A stretch of 64,000 nucleotides of DNA, from NCBI GenBank assembly GCA_026401035.1, contig JAPLNR010000033.1, forward strand, positions 16,227-80,226, given 5' to 3'. Of the stretch, positions 43,488 to 52,248 are shown one piece after another. The position numbers were made by a program, and so were the translations under genes. This DNA comes from Planctomycetia bacterium (lineage in GTDB: Bacteria; Planctomycetota; Planctomycetia; Pirellulales; UBA1268). The number at the start of each line of letters is the position of its first letter. Within the stretch, counting starts at the first letter, position 1. The notes beneath the pieces were generated by a model. It worked only from the letters and a program-made list of their open reading frames with translations, made no database searches and was not told the origin of the DNA.

Positions 43488-44792
43488 CTACGGGGTGTCT
43501 GCCCCGAGGCGGGCCGTGCGGACAAACTCACAGGCCGGCGGCATCACGTCGGCCAGGGCGTCGCCCGCGCAGCGAATCGACACTCCGTCCGGCCCCACCC
43601 GCTCGAGCACAACCGTGCAGGCGGCCGACTCATCGGCCCCCCGCCCCTCGAGCCGCACGCTCCAGCGGTCGCCATCCCGCGTCCACGAACCCTCGGCAAA
43701 CCGGCCATCGGAGGTGAAGAGCCAGGAGCGCACCTGCTGCCGGTCCGGATCCCAGCCGATGATCTCGGTGATCTCGCGGCTCCTGCCCGTGCCGGCGGAG
43801 AGCAGGCCGGGAATCGAGGCATCACCGGCCGCAGGCCGGGTCGTGCCGGGGGAGTCGAACGTGACGACGTGGCTGCGAACTAGAAACGCCTTGCCGGCGC
43901 TCCAGAAGCAGTGTGTGCCGGCGGTCACTCCCTCGCCGAGGTCTTCCCATGAACCAACGAGCCAGTCGAGATCGTCGAGCGAATGCCGGGGCCGCGGCGC
44001 CGTCGGCAGCGCCGTCTCGCGCACGCTCTCGAGCATCCAGCGGCCCTCCTGTTTGACGACCACTGCGGAAAAGCGGGTACTTGCCGGGCTGGAATCGGCC
44101 TGCTGGTCGCCGTGCGGTGTCGCATCGTCTGAAAACGAGATCTGCGTCACACCGTCCACGACGGCGACGTCGTCGCGAAGGGGACGGATCGATTCGATAT
44201 CGATGTCGATTTTGGCTGCCGCATCCTCCTCGAAGAGCGTTGCAAACACCTGCTCGACCGCCTCACGGCCACGGGTCGTTTCCCCGGAATCGAGATCGAT
44301 GTTTTCGCCGCTGGTGCTCCAGTGGGACGCCAGCGCCGTCGAATCGTGGCCATTGAAGGCCTGTAGATACTCTCGCAGCATCGCGCTCACCTCGGCGACC
44401 GCTGGACTTTCGTCGCCAGCCGGACTGGCGGCGACAGCCGACGGCCCGGCGAAAGCCGCGAGTTCATGGGCGGGCGTGGCGTGCTGGCTTGCTGACTGAG
44501 GCTTCGTCGGGACCGCCGGCATCCGCGGCTGCATCGTGACCGGCTCGAGCGACGGCACGGCTCCCAACGCATCGGGCAGCCGGAACGGCCTGGGCTTCGT
44601 GATCACCTCCGGAATCGGCCGAATGGTCCGCGTCCGGGGATCGGCCGAGGCGGTTGATCTGGCAGGCAGATCAAGCCGGCCGATATCGGACTGCTGCCGG
44701 CCGCACCCGACCGTGGTCAGCGTGGCCGCCAGAAGAAGGCCGCCGCAGGCAAACCGCCGAAAACCTGTGTTCGTCACGAGAAAACCCTCCAT
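43488..44792 (-). CDS. Lipoprotein with SnoaL/DUF4440-like ketosteroid-isomerase fold domain
   Basis: LLLAATLTTVGCG lipobox; VSAMLREYLQAFNGHDSTALASHWSTSGENIDLDSGETTRGREAVEQVFATLF. Confidence 0.75.
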   Translation of the reverse strand: MEGFLVTNTGFRRFACGGLLLAATLTTVGCGRQQSDIGRLDLPARSTASADPRTRTIRPIPEVITKPRPFRLPDALGAVPSLEPVTMQPRMPAVPTKPQSASQHATPAHELAAFAGPSAVAASPAGDESPAVAEVSAMLREYLQAFNGHDSTALASHWSTSGENIDLDSGETTRGREAVEQVFATLFEEDAAAKIDIDIESIRPLRDDVAVVDGVTQISFSDDATPHGDQQADSSPASTRFSAVVVKQEGRWMLESVRETALPTAPRPRHSLDDLDWLVGSWEDLGEGVTAGTHCFWSAGKAFLVRSHVVTFDSPGTTRPAAGDASIPGLLSAGTGRSREITEIIGWDPDRQQVRSWLFTSDGRFAEGSWTRDGDRWSVRLEGRGADESAACTVVLERVGPDGVSIRCAGDALADVMPPACEFVRTARLGADTP

Positions 44793-44873
44793 GGTCGTGC
44801 GAAAGCCCTCCGGCAAAACTACCGGATGGCAGGGTAATCTAGCGTTTTCCACGGCCGCTGCACAGCCGAGTGG

Positions 44874-46448
44874 TCATTGCGCCGACACGGTCACGCCGGG
44901 AAAGTCGTCGGTGCGAAACGGCGTCAGCGGCAGGCCGGCGGCCGAATACATGTTGCACACGGGGTTGTCGGCCCAGGCATAGCGGACGGCGACGGGGTCG
45001 GCGACCGCCTCATTCGACACCTCGATCCGGCCGTCCGGCAGGATAACCGCCTTGGCCGGCAAGAACTTCCGGTCGGCTCCGGCGATCGTGAAGCCAATCG
45101 GCTCGGCCACGTCAAACGGCCGCCAGCTGCCAGCATTGCTGGCAACATTGTCGAACGACAGCACGATCTTCGAGCCCTGCTTCTCCATCGACTTGTAGAG
45201 CGGGCTGCGGGCCGCGATGCCGGGCTGCTTGTAGGTCTCCGCCAATGCCCAGCGGGCCAGCCGCTTGGCCACGTCCTGCTTGTTCTTCGGGTGGATGTCT
45301 TTCCCCTCGCCGATGTCGATGATCACGGCCTCGCCCGTGTTGGGCAGGGCCTTCATCGTCATGGTCTGCGCTTCGCGCAGCTCGGCCCAATCGCTCTCGG
45401 CCGGCTCGGTCTTTTCGCCTTTGAAGTCGGCGAGCTGCACCCAATAGAACGGGAAGTCGCCGAGGCCCCACTCCTCCCGCCAGGATTTGATCATGAGGGG
45501 GAAGAGTTCGCGGTATTGATAGGCCCGGCCGGCATTGCTCTCGCCCTGATACCAGATCGCGCCCTTGATCCCATAGCCGATCGACGGCGTGAGCACGCCG
45601 GAATGGATGTTGCCGGGCCGGGCGTTGCCCTTCATCTGGCCATCGGGGCTGCCGGGTGGCTTCGGCGCGGGCTTACCCTCGGCCTTGGCCTTGTCGGCCT
45701 CCACCTTCCAGTCGGCCATTTTCTTCTCGAAATCCGCCAGCGCCGCGCCGAGCCCCTCTTCCATCTTCACCCAGCGGTCGTGCAACGGCTTGAGCTTCTC
45801 ATTGGCAGCCAGCTTGTCGCGCTTCACCCATGCCTCAGCGGCGCTGCCGCCCCAGGCGTTGTTGATGAGGCCCACGGGCACGTCGAGCGTCTGATGGAGC
45901 TGCCTTCCAAAGAGATAGCCCACCGCGGAGAAGCCGCCGACGGTCTCCGGCGAGCAGACCTGCCACTTCCCATTGAAGTTCCACTGCGGCTCCTGCGTGC
46001 CCACCTGCGGCACCGAGATCAGCCGGATGTTCGGAAACGTGGCCGCCGCCTTCTCGAGATCGGCGTCGTTCGACTGGTTCACGCTCCACTGCATGTTCGA
46101 CTGCCCGGCGCAGACCCAGACCTCGCCAATCAGCACATCGGTGAACGTGATCGTGTTCTTCCCCTTCACGGTAAGCGTGTGGGGCCCGCCGTAGTCCTGC
46201 ACCGGGTCGAGGAACACATGCCACGTGCCGTCGGCGGCGGCCGTCGTCGAATGATTCTGCCCGCCGAGCGAGACGGTGACGGCCTCGCCGGGGTCGGCCT
46301 TGCCCCAGACTTTGTTCTTGATGCCCTGCTGGAGCACCATGTGGTCGCCAAACATGTTGTTGAGCGCGACGTCCGCCCGCACGGAGGGGGCCGCCACGGA
46401 GGCACAGGCCAGGCCGATGAGGGCAATCATCCGACAAACGCTACGCAT
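44874..46448 (-). CDS. Sialate O-acetylesterase-like protein
   Basis: LNNMFGDHMVLQQGIKNKVWGKADPGEAV, EVWVCAGQSNMQWSV, GAIWYQGESNAGRAYQYRELFPLMIKSWR. Confidence 0.93.
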   Translation of the reverse strand: MRSVCRMIALIGLACASVAAPSVRADVALNNMFGDHMVLQQGIKNKVWGKADPGEAVTVSLGGQNHSTTAAADGTWHVFLDPVQDYGGPHTLTVKGKNTITFTDVLIGEVWVCAGQSNMQWSVNQSNDADLEKAAATFPNIRLISVPQVGTQEPQWNFNGKWQVCSPETVGGFSAVGYLFGRQLHQTLDVPVGLINNAWGGSAAEAWVKRDKLAANEKLKPLHDRWVKMEEGLGAALADFEKKMADWKVEADKAKAEGKPAPKPPGSPDGQMKGNARPGNIHSGVLTPSIGYGIKGAIWYQGESNAGRAYQYRELFPLMIKSWREEWGLGDFPFYWVQLADFKGEKTEPAESDWAELREAQTMTMKALPNTGEAVIIDIGEGKDIHPKNKQDVAKRLARWALAETYKQPGIAARSPLYKSMEKQGSKIVLSFDNVASNAGSWRPFDVAEPIGFTIAGADRKFLPAKAVILPDGRIEVSNEAVADPVAVRYAWADNPVCNMYSAAGLPLTPFRTDDFPGVTVSAQ

Positions 46449-46600
46449 GGTCTGCTCGCTCCTGCAGGAATTCGTGATCCGTCTACTGGGAGCAGGATAC
46501 CGGCGCGAGGCGCACAAAAAAACCGGCCGGCGGGTTTCTGACGTTCCCGCCCGGATGGGGTATCGTGGTCACCAGTTTATCCGCGAAGAGGAGTCGCCCG

Positions 46601-47815
46601 ATGCACGAAGACCCTACGACTGTCACGACCGGCACTCGGCCAGCGCCGGGCCAGCCACCGACGGCACCGCCCAGGCGATCCATGGCCGCGATCCTGCCGC
46701 TCGTAGCCCTGGCAGGCATCGTTGCCACCGCGGTTCTCCTGGGCAGCCGCCCTGCCGTGCCGCCGACGGTGGTCGATCACCTGTCGAGCGAACCTCTGCC
46801 TCCCAGCGCCGTTGATCCGTTGCCCAGTTGGAATGCCGGGCCGACGAAGCAGTCGATCCTGACGTTTCTCGATACGGTGACCCGTCCGAACACCGACACG
46901 TTCGTACCCGTGCCGGAGCGGGTAGCGGTGTTCGACCACGATGGCACGCTGGTCTGCGAAAAGCCGATCGTCCATGGGGCGTTCCTGATCGAACGGCTGC
47001 GAGGCTTCGTCGACAAGCACCCGGAACTCGCCCACGAAGAGCCCTATGCCACGCTCCTCAGCGGCGACATCGACTTCGTCCGCAAGCTCGGCAAAAAGTT
47101 CTTCGCCGACCTCACGTTCTCCACCCTTGCAGGCGCTCCCGAGGAGGAACTCGAGGCGTCAGTGCGGGAGTTTCTCGCGACGGCCCGGCATCCGGTCTTC
47201 GGCGTTCCCTATGGAGATGTCACCTACCAGCCGATGCAGGAATTGATCGCGCTGTTGCGCAGCCGGGGCTTCACCGTCTGGATCTGCTCCGGCAGCGGCA
47301 TCCATTTCATGCGGCCGGCGGCGGAGGCCTGGTATGGGATCGGTCCGGAGCATGTCATCGCCTCGCGGTCGACGACCGAGATGCGGGAAATCGAGACAAC
47401 CGAGGAGCTCCCCGCGGGCAGTTCCCCCAACCGCCGGCTGGCGCTCTTCGTCAAGCCCGAGCTCGAGGTCCTCAACGACCAGGACCGCAAGCCGGTCAGC
47501 ATCGGCGAGCAGATCGGCCGCCGGCCGATCTTTGCGGCCGGCAACGTCGGCACCACGGGCGACATCGCGATGCTCCGCTGGTCGCAGTCGAGCCGCCGGC
47601 CGAATCTGCAGCTGCTCGTGCTGCACGACGATGCCGAGCGGGAACTCGCCTATGACGAGCCGACAAACGCCTCGCTCAAGGCCGCCGAGCAGTACGGCTG
47701 GCAGGTGGTGCGGATGGCGTCCGACTGGAAGAGGATCTTCGCGAAGCCTCTCCAGAGGCAGGCCTCGCCGCCGGTCCGCTCGGAGGAGATGCTGCGCGAA
47801 ACGCCGGCCCAGTAG
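46601..47815 (+). CDS. HAD family hydrolase (phosphoserine phosphatase-like), membrane-anchored
   Basis: VAVFDHDGTLVCEKP, GFTVWICSGSGIHFMRP, AGNVGTTGDIAMLRW. Confidence 0.85.
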   Translation: MHEDPTTVTTGTRPAPGQPPTAPPRRSMAAILPLVALAGIVATAVLLGSRPAVPPTVVDHLSSEPLPPSAVDPLPSWNAGPTKQSILTFLDTVTRPNTDTFVPVPERVAVFDHDGTLVCEKPIVHGAFLIERLRGFVDKHPELAHEEPYATLLSGDIDFVRKLGKKFFADLTFSTLAGAPEEELEASVREFLATARHPVFGVPYGDVTYQPMQELIALLRSRGFTVWICSGSGIHFMRPAAEAWYGIGPEHVIASRSTTEMREIETTEELPAGSSPNRRLALFVKPELEVLNDQDRKPVSIGEQIGRRPIFAAGNVGTTGDIAMLRWSQSSRRPNLQLLVLHDDAERELAYDEPTNASLKAAEQYGWQVVRMASDWKRIFAKPLQRQASPPVRSEEMLRETPAQ

Positions 47816-47833
47816 GACAGGCTTCAGCCTGTC
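47816..47833. repeat. GACAGGCTTCAGCCTGTC hairpin abutting the HAD stop codon
   Basis: CAG TAG gacaggcttcagcctgtc. Confidence 0.85.
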
Positions 47834-47848
47834 ATGCCCAGCGGTCTG

Positions 47849-48291
47849 TCAGGCGCGGCGGTAGATGTAGTCCTCCACCTGATGCAGCGCCACTTCGCAA
47901 CTCGTGAAGCGGCCTGCATTCACGTCGCCGATCGACACCAGCCCCACGACGCCGCCGTCGCCATCGACCACCGGCACGTGGCGGATGCGGCGGCAGCGCA
48001 TCAGATCGCTCACCTCCTCGACCGCCGTGCCGGGGGTGCAGCAGACCACGTGCTCCGTCATCACGTCACGGACGGGGGTAAACGCGGGTGACCGGAGTTC
48101 CCCGACCACCCGCTGGAGCACGTCGCGCTCGGTAAACATGCCGACGAGCCGGCCGTCTTGCATCACGAGCAGGGCGCCGATCCGCTCGTCGTTCATCATC
48201 TTCGTGGCCTCGAGCACGGTCGTGGCGGGGCTGGTGGCGAAGAGCGGCCGCTCCCCCTTCATGCGCAGAAGATCCAAGGCGGTTTCCATGA
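47849..48291 (-). CDS. CBS-domain pair protein
   Basis: LEATKMMNDERIGALLVMQDGRLVGMFTERDVLQRVV and VEEVSDLMRCRRIRHVPVVDGDGGVVGLVSIGDV. Confidence 0.93.
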
Positions 48292-48406
48292 TGGCCTCTC
48301 CCTGAAGCTGTTGTCTTTCCCGATGCCCCTCGGTTGTGCGACAACACAGCCTCTGACGAGAATTATACGGAACCCGAGCCGCTTCCCTTGCCGCGGGAGA
48401 AAAATC

Positions 48407-49285
48407 ATGCACGGCGCGCCTGACGAGCAGCAGGACACCTTCGAATGGCTCTGGTCGGGCGCCTGGCTGCCCGGCCTGCCCGAGCGGGTGCGGGAGCCGG
48501 CGGCGCGGTTCGTCATCTTCGCGGCGGTCGCGGTTGTGACGCTGCTCGGCTACGCGCCGTTCGTCGATTCCCGCGGCGAGGCCTATCTGGAGGCGTCGTT
48601 CACTCGCACCCTGGCGGCGCTGGCCGCCACCCGCGGCCTCGACAGTGCGATCTCGCTCGCGCAGAGTTCCGAAGTGAGCTTTAGCTTCGGCCCCGGCGGC
48701 AGCCTCGGCATCGGCCAGGCGCTCGATCCGGTGAACGATCTCATCGAGCAGTACGGCGCGCTGCTGCTGACGAGCACGACGGCGCTCGGTGTGCAGCGGT
48801 TGGGCATGCAAATCAGCCGGACGCTCGGCTGGTGGCTCTTTCTGCCCGCGCTGGCGGCGGTGGCCGTCGCGGCGGTCAGCGGCAAAAAACGGCAGCCGGC
48901 GCTCTTGTCATGGGGCCGGCGGCTTTTTGCCATCGCGCTCTTTGCACGGCTGGCGATCCCCACGTCGGCCTGGCTCGATTCGCTCGTGGCCTCGCAGTTT
49001 CTCGAGGCCAACTACCAACAGGCCACGGCCGCGGTCGCGGCCACCACGGAAAAGATCGAGCAGGCGGAAGACGGTGCCGGCGACAAACCGTGGTACGAAC
49101 GCTTCAATCCCGTCGACTACGTGGGGGACCGGGCCCAGCGGCTGTACGCCGCCGTTGCCGACGTCGGCGAGTCGATCGTCAACCTCGCCATCTACTTCAC
49201 GATCTCCACGATCGTGCTCCCGCTGGGCACACTTTGGCTCCTGTCCCGGCTCTCCGGGGCGTTTTTTTCCGCCCGGGCCCCCTAA
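48407..49285 (+). CDS. Integral membrane protein of unknown function
   Basis: Multiple hydrophobic segments; MHGAPDEQQDTFEWLWSGAWLPGLPERVREPAARFVIFAAVAVVTLLGYAPFV. Confidence 0.75.
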   Translation: MHGAPDEQQDTFEWLWSGAWLPGLPERVREPAARFVIFAAVAVVTLLGYAPFVDSRGEAYLEASFTRTLAALAATRGLDSAISLAQSSEVSFSFGPGGSLGIGQALDPVNDLIEQYGALLLTSTTALGVQRLGMQISRTLGWWLFLPALAAVAVAAVSGKKRQPALLSWGRRLFAIALFARLAIPTSAWLDSLVASQFLEANYQQATAAVAATTEKIEQAEDGAGDKPWYERFNPVDYVGDRAQRLYAAVADVGESIVNLAIYFTISTIVLPLGTLWLLSRLSGAFFSARAP

Positions 49286-49424
49286 GGCGTTTCGCCGCGA
49301 CTCCCCAAAAGTGGCTAGCGACCCGGGGGGACCGTAACAGCCGCCCTAAACACCGAAAAGCAGCGATTTTGTGGGCCATCCCGCTGCCGAAGGGGGACTT
49401 TGCAAAAATCTGCCGAGCAGCCGC

Positions 49425-49452
49425 TTGCATGCCAGTTTAGTCAACGTAATCT
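49425..49452 (+). promoter_or_regulatory. Candidate promoter of the YTV gene
   Basis: TTGCAT-N16-TAATCT, ~130 nt upstream of GTG start, with SD-like ggagg at 49576-49580. Confidence 0.35.
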
Positions 49453-49585
49453 ATCCAACTTATCAGGCGGCCGAGTCGTTCGGTCGTTGTAAGAGAAAGG
49501 TCTCTTCGACCGACCGATGTTCGGGCGCGTTCGAGAACAACCTGCTCGATTTGTTTCTTTCTGTTCTTTTTACCCGGAGGTTTGC

Positions 49586-51412
49586 GTGATTCGCAAAGTT
49601 CTTTCTGGCCTTTTGTCGGCGTTCGCCGTCGTCGCCCTGTGCACCAGCACGTGGGCTGCCGATTGCGGTGCCTGCAAGGGCGGTTGCGAAGGTGGCTGTG
49701 AAGGCGGCGCCGTCGTCAGCAGTGGTGATTGTGGTGGTTGCGGTGCCGCATGCGGCACCAAGACGGTGTATCAGCGTCAGTATGTGACCGAGATGAAGAC
49801 GGTCACCTGCACGGAATACACAACGGAAACCCGTGAGCGGACCTACACGGTCAACAAGCAGGTTCCGCGGACCGAGGAGAAGACCCGCACGGTCACCGTG
49901 CAGGTTCCGGAAACTCGGACCAAGACCGTGAACTACACGGTCAACAAGAACGTGACGGAAACCAAGACGGCCGAATACACCGTCCAGGTTCCGTACACCG
50001 AGCAGGTCGAGCAGACCTACACGGTGAACGTGCCGGTGAGTGAGGAGAAGACCTCCACCTACACGGTCATGGTTCCGAAGCAGGAAGAGAAGACCTCGAC
50101 CTACACGGTTCAGGTCCCTTACACCGAAGAGGTCGAGCAGACCTACACGGTGTGCGTGCCTGTCCAGGAAGAGAAGACCTCGACCTACACGGTTCAGGTC
50201 CCTTACACCGAGCAGGTCGAGCAGACCTACACGGTGAACGTGCCCGTCAAGGAAGAGAAGACCGCCACCTACACGGTGATGGTGCCCTACACCGAAGAGA
50301 AGGTTTCGACCTACTCGGTGAGCGTTCCTTACACCGAGCAGGTCGAGCAGACCTACACGGTGAACGTCCCCTACACCGAGCAGATGACCGGCAGCCGGAC
50401 CGTGCAGAAGCGCGTTCCGGTCCAGTCGATGAAGACGGTGCAGGTGCGTGGTGGCAGCTGGCAGACCGAAATGGTGGAGGTTGCCGGTGGCACCGACGCC
50501 TGTGGCTGCCCGTGCCCCCCGAAGATGTGCTGCAAGCGCGTCTGGGTGCCGACGTGTGAAACGAAGGAAGTCGCCTGCACTTCCTACCAGTGCACGACGG
50601 AAGAGGTCCCCTACTCCTACACGGTCACCAAGTGCCGTCCGGAGCAGCGGAGCCGCATGGTTTCGGTGAACAAGTGCCGTACCGAAGAGCGCACCCGCAC
50701 CTACACGGTGTCGAAGTGCCGCCCCGAGGAACGGACCCGCACCTATTCCGTGACGAAGTACGTGCCCGAGCAGAAGACCCGCACGGTCAACGTGACGAAG
50801 TGCCGTTCAGAAGAGCGGACTCGGAACTACACCGTGACGAAGATGGTCAACGAGACGAAGACCCGCAAGGTCAGCGTCACGAAGCACCGTCCGGAAGAGC
50901 GGACCCGCACCTACACCGTCACGACCTGCGTGCCGGAAGAGCGGACCCGCACCTACACCGTCACGAAGATGGTGCCGGAGCAGAAGACCCGCACGGTCTC
51001 TGTCCAGAAGTGCAAGACCGAGACTCGCACCCGCGAGTACCAGGTCACCAAGTGCGTGCCGGAGACGATGACCAAGGAAGTTTCCTACACGGTCATGGTT
51101 CCCCAGCAGAAGACCGAGACCTACTCGGTCACGGTGTACGACTGCGTTCCCGAGACGAAGACCGCGAGCTACACAGTTCGCGTTCCTCACCAGGTGACGA
51201 AGGAAGTGCCCGTGCAGAAGTGCGTCACGGTCGCCGTCGAAGTGCCCGTCGAGGGTGGCTGCGGTGCGGCTGGTGCCTGTGGTGACGCCGGTGCCTGTGG
51301 TGACGCCGGTGCCTGCGGAGCCGGTGGTTGCGGCGAGGCTTCGGCCTGCGGCGACTGCGGCTCGAGCAAGGGCTGCGGTCGGAAGCGTGGCTGCCGTCGC
51401 TGCGGCTGCTAA
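49586..51412 (+). CDS. YTV-repeat, Cys-rich secreted cell-wall/surface protein
   Basis: GTG start with ggagg; signal peptide IRKVLSGLLSAFAVVALCTSTWA; many TYTVxVPYTEQVEQTYTVNVP repeats and a Gly/Ala/Cys tail. Confidence 0.93.
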   Translation: MIRKVLSGLLSAFAVVALCTSTWAADCGACKGGCEGGCEGGAVVSSGDCGGCGAACGTKTVYQRQYVTEMKTVTCTEYTTETRERTYTVNKQVPRTEEKTRTVTVQVPETRTKTVNYTVNKNVTETKTAEYTVQVPYTEQVEQTYTVNVPVSEEKTSTYTVMVPKQEEKTSTYTVQVPYTEEVEQTYTVCVPVQEEKTSTYTVQVPYTEQVEQTYTVNVPVKEEKTATYTVMVPYTEEKVSTYSVSVPYTEQVEQTYTVNVPYTEQMTGSRTVQKRVPVQSMKTVQVRGGSWQTEMVEVAGGTDACGCPCPPKMCCKRVWVPTCETKEVACTSYQCTTEEVPYSYTVTKCRPEQRSRMVSVNKCRTEERTRTYTVSKCRPEERTRTYSVTKYVPEQKTRTVNVTKCRSEERTRNYTVTKMVNETKTRKVSVTKHRPEERTRTYTVTTCVPEERTRTYTVTKMVPEQKTRTVSVQKCKTETRTREYQVTKCVPETMTKEVSYTVMVPQQKTETYSVTVYDCVPETKTASYTVRVPHQVTKEVPVQKCVTVAVEVPVEGGCGAAGACGDAGACGDAGACGAGGCGEASACGDCGSSKGCGRKRGCRRCGC

Positions 51413-51444
51413 GCCCGGCCCGGTAACCTGCGTGTTGTGAATCA

Positions 51445-51484
51445 GAGCGGGCCGGACGTCAGACGTCCGGCCCGCTCGCTTTTT
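51445..51484 (+). terminator. Strong intrinsic terminator of the YTV gene
   Basis: gagcgggccggacgt-cag-acgtccggcccgctc followed by gcttttt; 15-bp perfect stem. Confidence 0.88.
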
Positions 51485-51490
51485 CCGGTG

Positions 51491-51535
51491 GACAGGCTGA
51501 AGCCTCTCGCCGTCTCGGACAGGCTAAAGCCTGTC
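51491..51535. repeat. Two tandem GACAGGCT-NN-AGCCTGTC family hairpins
   Basis: gacaggctgaagcctctc (51491-51508) and gacaggctaaagcctgtc (51518-51535), the latter abutting the mscL stop. Confidence 0.85.
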
Positions 51536-51949
51536 CTACTTGCGCTCCTTCAGCAGGTCGCGGATCTCCATCAGGAGTTCCTGATCCTTCGTCGGCGCCG
51601 GCGGGGCGACGGCCTCGGCGGCCTTGCTCTTCATGATCCAGCCAAGAAACTTCACGATGAACACGAAGAGGGCCGCCGCCAAGAGCAGAAAGCTCACGAT
51701 GTCGCCGAGAAACGCCCCGTAGGGAATGGTCTTCTCGCCGATCTTGAGCACCCAGTCCTTATAGCCGGCGTTGCCTGGCAGAATCACACTCACCACCGGC
51801 ATGATGATGTTGTCGACGAGGCTCGACACAATCTTGCCGAAGGCACCGCCGATGATCACACCGACGGCGAGATCGATGACATTGCCCTTGAAGGCGAAGT
51901 TCTTGAATTCCTCGAAGAGCGAAAAGGCGTGTTTGGTCGGAATTGGCAT
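51536..51949 (-). CDS. mscL: Large-conductance mechanosensitive channel
   Basis: FEEFKNFAFKGNVIDLAVGVIIGGAFGKIVSSLVDNIIMPVV. Confidence 0.96.
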   Translation of the reverse strand: MPIPTKHAFSLFEEFKNFAFKGNVIDLAVGVIIGGAFGKIVSSLVDNIIMPVVSVILPGNAGYKDWVLKIGEKTIPYGAFLGDIVSFLLLAAALFVFIVKFLGWIMKSKAAEAVAPPAPTKDQELLMEIRDLLKERK

Positions 51950-52248
51950 GGGGCGGCACCTGTTTTTGTGGGAAGGGGGAATTGCCGGTTTTCGAAGGCC
52001 GTGGCCGGAACAATACCTGTAGCCCCACTGGAACGACAAGCCGCGGCTGGCGACCGGTTCGCCGCGGGACCGGGGAAAACCCCGGCCGGCAAAGACTGCT
52101 GGAGCCGAGCCAATCTCGTTCTGGCCGCAAAAAGGGAACAACCCTCCCGGTACCGGGAGTTATTGGCCATTTCTGCCGAAAAATTGACGGCAACCGAACT
52201 ACGGGGTAGTCCTGACCGTATTAGGAGGCAGATCCCCGGAGCGGCCCC

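Noticed and set aside
49800-51200. CRISPR-like periodic repeats
   Set aside because: Repeats are in-frame coding repeats of the YTV protein without unique spacers of constant length.
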